This document shows positions 1 through 4,551 of a DNA stretch of 7,666 bases, piece by piece. Origin of the DNA: Nitrospiria bacterium (GTDB taxonomy: Bacteria > Nitrospirota > CAKKRA01 > 9FT-COMBO-42-15); assembly GCA_919902475.1 (NCBI GenBank), contig CAKKRA010000040.1, positions 1 through 7,666 of the forward strand. Direction: 5' to 3'. The position numbers were made by a program, and so were the translations under genes. The stretch's first letter is position 1, and each line of letters starts with the position of its first letter. Below the pieces are notes generated by a model that saw only the letters and a program-made list of their open reading frames with translations, did no database searches and was not told the origin of the DNA.

Positions 1-497
1 CCTGCCCTTATTATGGTCAGATTATTAATCTTTTTTATCCCTTCTATGATTATATTTCCTGTGCTGATGTCAAGCGTTATAACCTCTTCCATTGGAAGCT
101 CACCAGGTATAAATTCATATTCTCCCTTTTCCCATGAAAAGAGCTCCATTATAATCTCTTTTATCTGATGTCTGACAAAAGCAAGAAGCTCTTTTGCTGA
201 TATAAATCTTTGTTCAAGTAATATCTGTCCCTGCCTCTTGCCTGTCTCTTTTAATAATCTTACAGAAATATCATATTGCTCCTTATTTATTTTGCCTAAT
301 TTTAATAAAATATCTCCAAGTCTTTCCTCATCGCGATTGGATGTAGCAAATATTATATAGCCTCCTTTGATAAATAGGTCTTTTTTTATATTTTGATTTG
401 TAAGACGGAGCATGCCTGTTGTATTTTCCTCTCTGACGCTGTTTATAATATAAGGCAGGGAAAATTTCTTAATATTTTCTTTTAATGGTATATTCAT
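1..497 (-). CDS. DUF4388 (PATAN) domain protein, partial (N-terminal 165 residues)
   Basis: Reading the minus strand from an ATG at 497 gives 165 open codons that run off the left edge, so the C-terminus is missing. The protein has the DUF4388/PATAN pattern. A TGMLRLT strand at about residues 27-33 is followed by LFIKGGYIIFATS (41-53), then RLGDILLKLGKI (59-70), and a later LFSWEKGEYEFIPGE segment (119-133). In this family a small beta-rich unit is followed by helices and a 'phenylalanine-tryptophan-x-x-G' turn. PATAN domains occur in signalling proteins, often beside response-regulator receiver or GTPase-control modules, and are usually cytoplasmic. No signal peptide or membrane segment is visible. 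The exact role here is unknown. The start is fixed by an upstream in-frame stop shortly before the ATG, but no Shine-Dalgarno sequence precedes it. The gene diverges from dnaA across the candidate origin. Family call is confident; function is not. Confidence 0.8.
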   Translation of the reverse strand, partial: MNIPLKENIKKFSLPYIINSVREENTTGMLRLTNQNIKKDLFIKGGYIIFATSNRDEERLGDILLKLGKINKEQYDISVRLLKETGKRQGQILLEQRFISAKELLAFVRHQIKEIIMELFSWEKGEYEFIPGELPMEEVITLDISTGNIIIEGIKKINNLTIIRA

Positions 498-511
498 TTT
501 TGTTTATTGAA

Positions 512-539
512 ATTATATATTAACTAATATATTTGTCAA
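512..539 (-). promoter_or_regulatory. Sigma70-type promoter of the DUF4388 gene
   Basis: On the minus strand TTGACA (534-539) and TATAAT (512-517) are separated by exactly 16 bases, so both hexamers match the consensus. Transcription would start near 504-506, only about 8 bases before the ATG at 497. The transcript would therefore be almost leaderless. The site lies in very AT-rich DNA, where chance -10 matches are common, but a full consensus -35 at proper spacing directly before a start codon is unlikely to be accidental. Confidence 0.7.
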
Positions 540-549
540 ATTATAAAAA

Positions 550-564
550 TAGTAGTAGTAGTAG
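550..564 (+). repeat. (TAG)5 trinucleotide tract, possible DnaA-trio
   Basis: Five perfect TAG units follow an A/T-only stretch (541-550). The DnaA-trio described in Bacillus subtilis is a repeated 3'-GAT-5' trinucleotide, which reads 5'-TAG-3', lying between a DnaA box and the AT-rich unwinding region; DnaA grips one strand through it. Here the order is AT-rich DNA, TAG repeats, a 4-base spacer, then a degenerate box-like TGTTGATTT (569-577) in the orientation expected for that arrangement. The adjacent box is poor (three mismatches) and the usual GC-rich spacer is nearly absent, so the tract could also be a simple trinucleotide repeat. Confidence 0.5.
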
Positions 565-630
565 AGCATGTTGATTTGTTAATTGCCTTATAAATTATAT
601 TATAATCAGGCATTTAAGCAATTTAAAAAT

Positions 631-639
631 TGTTGATAA
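631..639 (-). promoter_or_regulatory. DnaA-box-like site TTATCAACA
   Basis: The minus strand reads TTATCAACA, one mismatch from the consensus TTATCCACA. It overlaps the right arm of an AT palindrome (619-632) and adjoins another (636-647). It sits 28 bases before the -35 of the proposed dnaA promoter, so it could serve both origin binding and dnaA control. Confidence 0.45.
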
Positions 640-657
640 AATTTTATTAAAAAAATC

Positions 658-686
658 TTGATTAATAAAAATGTATCTGCTATAGT
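658..686 (+). promoter_or_regulatory. Probable dnaA promoter
   Basis: TTGATT (658-663) and TATAGT (681-686) are separated by 17 bases, and TGC directly before the -10 makes an extended -10 element. Transcription would start near 693, giving a 5' leader of about 138 bases before the dnaA ATG. DnaA-box-like sites lie both upstream (631-639) and in the leader (780-810), consistent with autoregulation by DnaA, which is common in the family. A weaker AT-rich candidate further upstream (TTGTTA at 576-581 with TATTAT at 598-603, 16 bases apart) cannot be ruled out. Confidence 0.5.
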
Positions 687-779
687 CATTTCGCCTTTGG
701 TTTATAACCTAAAACAAGTAATAAAGCAAAAAGTCAATTCAAGACAATATAACTATTCAAAAACAAAGAGATTTTTATC

Positions 780-810
780 TTATTAACAACTGTGGACAAC
801 CTGTGTTTAA
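780..810. promoter_or_regulatory. Cluster of DnaA-box-like sites before dnaA
   Basis: Three 9-mers lie within 31 bases just before the dnaA start. TTGTCCACA on the minus strand at 791-799 is one mismatch from TTATCCACA and is the best of the set. TTATTAACA on the plus strand at 780-788 and TTAAACACA on the minus strand at 802-810 each have one mismatch to the looser TTATNCACA. The first two point towards each other. The cluster would lie in the dnaA leader transcript region and could both recruit DnaA to the origin and repress dnaA. Confidence 0.5.
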
Positions 811-830
811 ACTTTAATTAATTGTTATTT

Positions 831-2168
831 ATGGAAAATATAGATATCTGGAATAAGGGCCTTGGCCTAATCAAAAAAAACCTGAATAATGATATATTTG
901 AGCTGTGGTTTAAACCGACTGCGTTTAAATCCTATAATAACGGCGAGATAAATATATCTGTGCCAAATAGATATTGCGGTGAATGGCTGAAAACCAACTA
1001 TTACGGCCTAATAAAGGATGCCCTGGTTAATATTACACAGGAAATGGATATTAAGATAAATTTTATACCTGATAAAGACAAGGAAGGGATAGAGAAAACA
1101 GAGATAATAAAAAAAGAGGCAATAAGAACCACATCGTTCAGAGAAAAGGGGATGCTGAACAAAAGATACTATTTTGAAAACTTTATTGTCGGGCCAAGCA
1201 ACCAGTTTGCCCATGCAGCAGCATTGGCAGTGGCAGAAAATCCGGGAAAGTCATATAACCCGCTGTTTATTTACGGCGGTGTCGGGCTCGGCAAGACGCA
1301 TCTTATTAATGCCATAGGCAATCATATAATCAGAAACAAGCCTGATGTCAAGATTATATATCTGACAGCAGAGCAGTTTACAAATGAGGTTGTTGCGGCA
1401 ATCAGGTATGACAAGATGTATGCATTCAAAGAAAAGTACAGAACTATTGACATGCTCCTTGTTGATGATATACAATTCTTTTCAGGAAAAGACAGATCAC
1501 AGGAAGAATTTTTTTATACCTTTAATACGCTCTATGAGGCGCACAGGCCTGTTATTATAACAAGCGATAAATATCCGAAGGAAATGCCTGACGTTGAAGA
1601 GAGGCTAAGGTCAAGATTCGAATGGGGGCTGATAGCGGATATACAGCAGCCTGATTTTGAGACGAGGATGGCAATATTAAAACAGAAGGCAGAGACAGAG
1701 GATATAAAACTGCCGGAGGATGTAATACTCTTTCTGGTGGACGCAATAAAGACAAATATCAGGGTATTGGAAGGCGCTTTAATCAGGCTCGGGGCATATG
1801 CATCCTTAACCGGAAAGGCTATAACAGTTGAGCTCGCAAAAGATATTCTAAAGGCAACTATAGGCGACAAGGAAAAGGCTGTTACCTACGACGCAATACA
1901 AAAGGCAGTTGCAGACCATTTCCAGATAAAACTCCAGGAAATGAAAGCCAAGAAGAGGACAAAGAATCTTGTGATGCCGAGACAGGTTGCTATGTATTTA
2001 TGCAGAGAGCTTACTAATTTGTCCTATCCTGAAATCGGCAAATACTTTGGCGGAAAAGACCACACCACAGTTATACATGCATGCAGGCAGATTGAGAAGC
2101 TAAAGGAAAAGGAGAGCAGGCTGAAGGATGCAATTGATGCACTGACAAAGGCATTAAAATCTCAATAA
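831..2168 (+). CDS. dnaA: Chromosomal replication initiator protein DnaA
   Basis: DnaA is the cytoplasmic AAA+ ATPase that binds DnaA boxes, opens oriC and helps load the replicative helicase. The product is 445 residues, normal for the family. Domain I is about residues 1-75 and contains the FELWFKP segment. The linker, domain II, is short (about 78-107). The AAA+ domain III begins near YYFENFIVG (113-121), with Walker A GGVGLGKT (149-156), Walker B LLVDD (209-213) and the box VII arginine-finger region RLRSRF (258-263, finger probably R262). Domain IV (about 353-445) carries the DNA-binding helix-turn-helix with R384 in MPRQVAMYL and the signature GKDHTTVIHAC (408-418). All key motifs are intact. 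I chose the ATG at 831 because MENIDIW matches family N-termini; an in-frame TTG at 822 adds only three residues. Neither start has a recognisable Shine-Dalgarno sequence, which may keep translation low. dnaN follows after 40 bases. Confidence 0.98.
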   Translation: MENIDIWNKGLGLIKKNLNNDIFELWFKPTAFKSYNNGEINISVPNRYCGEWLKTNYYGLIKDALVNITQEMDIKINFIPDKDKEGIEKTEIIKKEAIRTTSFREKGMLNKRYYFENFIVGPSNQFAHAAALAVAENPGKSYNPLFIYGGVGLGKTHLINAIGNHIIRNKPDVKIIYLTAEQFTNEVVAAIRYDKMYAFKEKYRTIDMLLVDDIQFFSGKDRSQEEFFYTFNTLYEAHRPVIITSDKYPKEMPDVEERLRSRFEWGLIADIQQPDFETRMAILKQKAETEDIKLPEDVILFLVDAIKTNIRVLEGALIRLGAYASLTGKAITVELAKDILKATIGDKEKAVTYDAIQKAVADHFQIKLQEMKAKKRTKNLVMPRQVAMYLCRELTNLSYPEIGKYFGGKDHTTVIHACRQIEKLKEKESRLKDAIDALTKALKSQ

Positions 2169-2194
2169 GCTGACAGCAGATATTTTTGAATTGA

Positions 2195-2200
2195 AAGGAG
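2195..2200 (+). promoter_or_regulatory. Ribosome binding site of dnaN
   Basis: AAGGAG lies 8 bases before the ATG at 2209. It decides the start: an in-frame TTG at 2191 would add six residues, but the ribosome site lies within that extension. Confidence 0.8.
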
Positions 2201-2208
2201 AGGGCTAT

Positions 2209-3309
2209 ATGAAACTAAAGATTGAGCGCAAAGAACTTTTGATCGGCCTACAGAGGGTTCAGGGTGTAGTAGAAAAAAAGGTAACGATGCCCATTCTCTC
2301 CAATATAAAGATGGAAACAGATTCCAACGCTATCAAACTAACAGCAACAGACCTTGAGATTGGGATAGTGGGAAGCGCAAAGGGAGAGATATTTGAGAAG
2401 GGCGGCATTGCCGTTTCTGCAAAGAAGCTCTATGAGATAGTAAGGGAGCTTCCAGAGGGCACAATAAATATAACTGTCTTAGACGGCGGAAAACTTGAAA
2501 TCCGCTCAGGCAGCAGTCTTTTCGTCTTAATGTGCGCCCCGGTAGAGGAATATCCAGCAATACCGGAGATAGGGAAAAGCAAGTTTATATCAATTGAAAA
2601 GAAGATGCTCTCAGATATGATTAAAAAGACCATCTTTGCAGTAGGTGAAAACGATACAAGATATATATTAAACGGCGCCTTGCTTAATGTCTCAAAAGAG
2701 TCTGCCCAAATTATAGGCACAGACGGCCACAGACTCGCGGTTATTGAAAAGGCAATTAAAGGCGCTGCTGACGACACAACCGCCATTGTTCCCAAAAAGG
2801 CTTTGACAGAGGTGAAAAAATTGATTGATGAAGACGGGGACGAAAATATTGAGATAGGATTTGGCAAGAACCTTATCTTATTTAGAAAGGGAAACACAGA
2901 GATAATATGCCGCCTCATGGAGGGCACCTACCCAAATTATAAGCAGGTCATACCAGCAAAAAACGACATTAAGATTTCAGTAAACAAAAAGAATTTAGAA
3001 GGGGCATTAAGAAGGGTGTCTATTCTCTCAAGGGAAAAGGCTAATGCAGTAAAATTAGAATTATCAGAAGGCAGGATTACGGCGGTCTCAACGAATCCGG
3101 ATATGGGCGAGGCAACAGAGGATATCCCGGTAGAATACAATGGCCAGCCTATTTTTATAGGTTTTAATGCAAGGTATATTCTTGACACGTTGTCTGTTAT
3201 AGAAGGAGAGGAGATAATCCTGGAACTGCAGGACTCCTTAAGCCCCTGCATCATAAAAGACAAGGCAGACAAGGATTATCTCTGCGTTGTAATGCCTATG
3301 AGGCTATAA
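2209..3309 (+). CDS. dnaN: DNA polymerase III sliding clamp, beta subunit
   Basis: The product forms the dimeric ring that encircles DNA and holds the replicative polymerase, and other clamp-binding proteins, on the template. It has 366 residues, the same length as the Escherichia coli clamp, which fits three repeated domains of about 120 residues each. Recognisable family segments are RYILNGALLNV in the middle domain, the binding-pocket motif GTDGHRLAV (170-178), TYPNYKQVIP at the start of the third domain region, and the C-terminal end VVMPMRL (360-366). The last of these, with the TDGHRL loop, lines the hydrophobic cleft that receives clamp-binding peptides. No residue of that cleft seems lost. 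The gene lies between dnaA and recF, as in most bacteria. A good ribosome site separates its translation from dnaA, while recF begins 7 bases after its stop. Confidence 0.98.
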   Translation: MKLKIERKELLIGLQRVQGVVEKKVTMPILSNIKMETDSNAIKLTATDLEIGIVGSAKGEIFEKGGIAVSAKKLYEIVRELPEGTINITVLDGGKLEIRSGSSLFVLMCAPVEEYPAIPEIGKSKFISIEKKMLSDMIKKTIFAVGENDTRYILNGALLNVSKESAQIIGTDGHRLAVIEKAIKGAADDTTAIVPKKALTEVKKLIDEDGDENIEIGFGKNLILFRKGNTEIICRLMEGTYPNYKQVIPAKNDIKISVNKKNLEGALRRVSILSREKANAVKLELSEGRITAVSTNPDMGEATEDIPVEYNGQPIFIGFNARYILDTLSVIEGEEIILELQDSLSPCIIKDKADKDYLCVVMPMRL

Positions 3310-3316
3310 ATTTTAA

Positions 3317-4468
3317 ATGTTTATAAAAGGACTAAGCCTCAGGAACTTCAGAAACTATCCTGAACTTACCATCTGCTTTAATAAGGGGATTAATATCCTT
3401 ATTGGGGAGAATGCCCAGGGCAAGACCAATCTTTTAGAGGCCATTCATTTTATCCACTCCCTGCAGTCTTTCAGGACACAGGAAGAAAAAAGCCTGATAA
3501 GCATATCTTTTAAAGATGCGCTTTTGTCAGCAGAGGCGGAAAGGGGCGGCAGCATTATAAACGTATCTGCCTTTCTTGATGATAAGGGCAAGAGGGTTAA
3601 ATTAAACGGCAAGAAGATTGGAAAGACAAGCGAATTTTTAAGCAGGCTTTTTGCCATAACCTTTTCTCCGGACGACCTTTTTCTTATCAAAGACCTGCCT
3701 TCAGAGCGGCGCAGATACTTCGACAGGGCCATCCTTCCGCACTCGCCAAGCTACTTGAAAACGAGCGCCAGATATGATAGTATATTGGAGCACAGAAACA
3801 GGCTTTTAAAGGATATAAGGGATGCTAAAAAAGGCGCAGACACAGGGTCTCTGACACCATGGGACGAGCAGCTTATTGAGGAAGGGACAAGGATTCTATT
3901 AAAAAGATACCAATTCGTTGGGCAGATAAAACCATTTTTAGAAAAGATATTTCAGGCCATAAGCAAAAGCAGCAAGAGGCCTATACTTATTTATGAAACC
4001 CAGCTGCTGCCTCCTCCAGAGGCATTATCAAGCAGGGGCGAATCTGATATAGCCGATGAGATTAAGGGCATCTTCCGGCTGTCCCTGGCGGAGAAGAGGA
4101 AGGAGGAGCTTAGATACGGCCATACACTCGCTGGACCGCATAGAGACGATTTTCAATTTTTAATTGATGACCAGAGGGCAAAGACAACCGCCTCACAGGG
4201 CCAGCACAGGATGATCATCTTATCGCTAAAGCTGTCAGAGGCAGCCCTATATAAAGAGGCATTTGCTGAATATCCTGTCCTGCTTTTGGACGATGTATTT
4301 TCAGAGCTTGACGAGATAAGGGCAGAGGCGCTGATAGAGCAGATTCATGATATGAATATAGAGCAGGTCTTTATCACTGCTTCAAAAAAGGAGAGCATCC
4401 CATCCAGCAGCAAGGGGTGTTCTTTTTATTTGATAAAAGAGGGAGCGGTTAAGCCGTATAATAGTTGA
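3317..4468 (+). CDS. recF: DNA replication and repair protein RecF
   Basis: RecF is an SMC/ABC-like ATPase that binds DNA at gap edges and, with RecO and RecR, helps load RecA on single-stranded DNA behind stalled forks. The protein is 383 residues, slightly longer than the usual 360 or so. The N-terminal LSLRNFRNY is typical of the family. Walker A is GENAQGKT (30-37), the ABC signature is SQGQ (293-296) just before a QHRMIILSLKL helix, Walker B is VLLLDD (321-326) and the D-loop is SELD (329-332). LAGPHRDDF (about 271-279) is another RecF hallmark. All catalytic motifs are present. Translation probably couples to dnaN: the start lies 7 bases after the dnaN stop, and the only purine-rich candidate site (GAGG near 3299-3302) is inside dnaN and rather far away. 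The stop codon lies in the first unit of the inverted repeat that precedes gyrB. Confidence 0.97.
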   Translation: MFIKGLSLRNFRNYPELTICFNKGINILIGENAQGKTNLLEAIHFIHSLQSFRTQEEKSLISISFKDALLSAEAERGGSIINVSAFLDDKGKRVKLNGKKIGKTSEFLSRLFAITFSPDDLFLIKDLPSERRRYFDRAILPHSPSYLKTSARYDSILEHRNRLLKDIRDAKKGADTGSLTPWDEQLIEEGTRILLKRYQFVGQIKPFLEKIFQAISKSSKRPILIYETQLLPPPEALSSRGESDIADEIKGIFRLSLAEKRKEELRYGHTLAGPHRDDFQFLIDDQRAKTTASQGQHRMIILSLKLSEAALYKEAFAEYPVLLLDDVFSELDEIRAEALIEQIHDMNIEQVFITASKKESIPSSSKGCSFYLIKEGAVKPYNS

Positions 4469-4535
4469 TTGGTTGATTAGGCTGAATAGTTGATAAGTTG
4501 TTTATCAACCAAATAAATCTATTCAACATATCAAC
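4464..4535. repeat. Imperfect inverted repeat of GTTGAT units between recF and gyrB
   Basis: The left arm (4464-4496) and right arm (4502-4535) are imperfect reverse complements around a 5-base loop (4497-4501). The inner stem is perfect over 8 base pairs: GTTGATAA at 4489-4496 pairs with TTATCAAC at 4502-4509. The outer ends also pair, GTTGAT at 4464-4469 with ATCAAC at 4530-4535, and a middle block matches in part. GTTGAT occurs three times on the left (4464, 4472, 4489), the first two 8 bases apart. The repeat starts over the recF stop codon and ends 7 bases before the gyrB ribosome site. It lacks a following T-run, so a simple intrinsic terminator is unlikely. It could be a dispersed intergenic repeat, an RNA hairpin influencing gyrB translation or mRNA processing, or a protein-binding site; TTATCAAC resembles part of a DnaA box. 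Confidence 0.7.
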
Positions 4536-4542
4536 ATCCTAC

Positions 4543-4548
4543 AGGAGG
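4543..4548 (+). promoter_or_regulatory. Ribosome binding site of gyrB
   Basis: A full AGGAGG lies only 3 bases before the ATG at 4552, closer than usual. It still supports that ATG over an in-frame TTG at 4498, which falls in the loop of the inverted repeat and has no ribosome site. Confidence 0.7.
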
Positions 4549-4551
4549 AAC

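Larger units (their letters stand above)
498..830. other. Candidate chromosomal replication origin (oriC)
   Basis: This 333-base non-coding gap lies immediately upstream of dnaA, the most usual place for a bacterial oriC. It is strongly AT-rich, especially at 500-549 and 615-672. It contains a (TAG)5 tract at 550-564, DnaA-box-like 9-mers at 631-639, 780-788, 791-799 and 802-810, and AT-rich palindromes at 619-632 (6-base arms, 2-base centre) and 636-647. No box is a perfect TTATCCACA, and the number of good boxes is low, so the assignment rests on position, AT content and the combined motifs. Two outward promoters (512-539 minus, 658-686 plus) lie inside it. A second origin segment elsewhere, for example beyond gyrB or at another locus, cannot be excluded. 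Confidence 0.65.

Noticed and set aside
1532..1870. Long minus-strand open frames inside dnaA, dnaN, recF and gyrB
   Set aside because: They are antisense to strongly conserved proteins, have no ribosome sites or family motifs, and reflect codon bias of the real genes.
3450..3458. TTATCCACT, one mismatch from a DnaA box, inside recF
   Set aside because: It lies isolated in coding sequence that encodes a conserved part of RecF next to Walker A; a single such 9-mer is expected by chance.
4498..4551. Upstream TTG start adding 18 residues to gyrB
   Set aside because: The TTG lies in the loop of the inverted repeat, has no ribosome site, and the added residues are just the translated right arm; AGGAGG points to the ATG at 4552.
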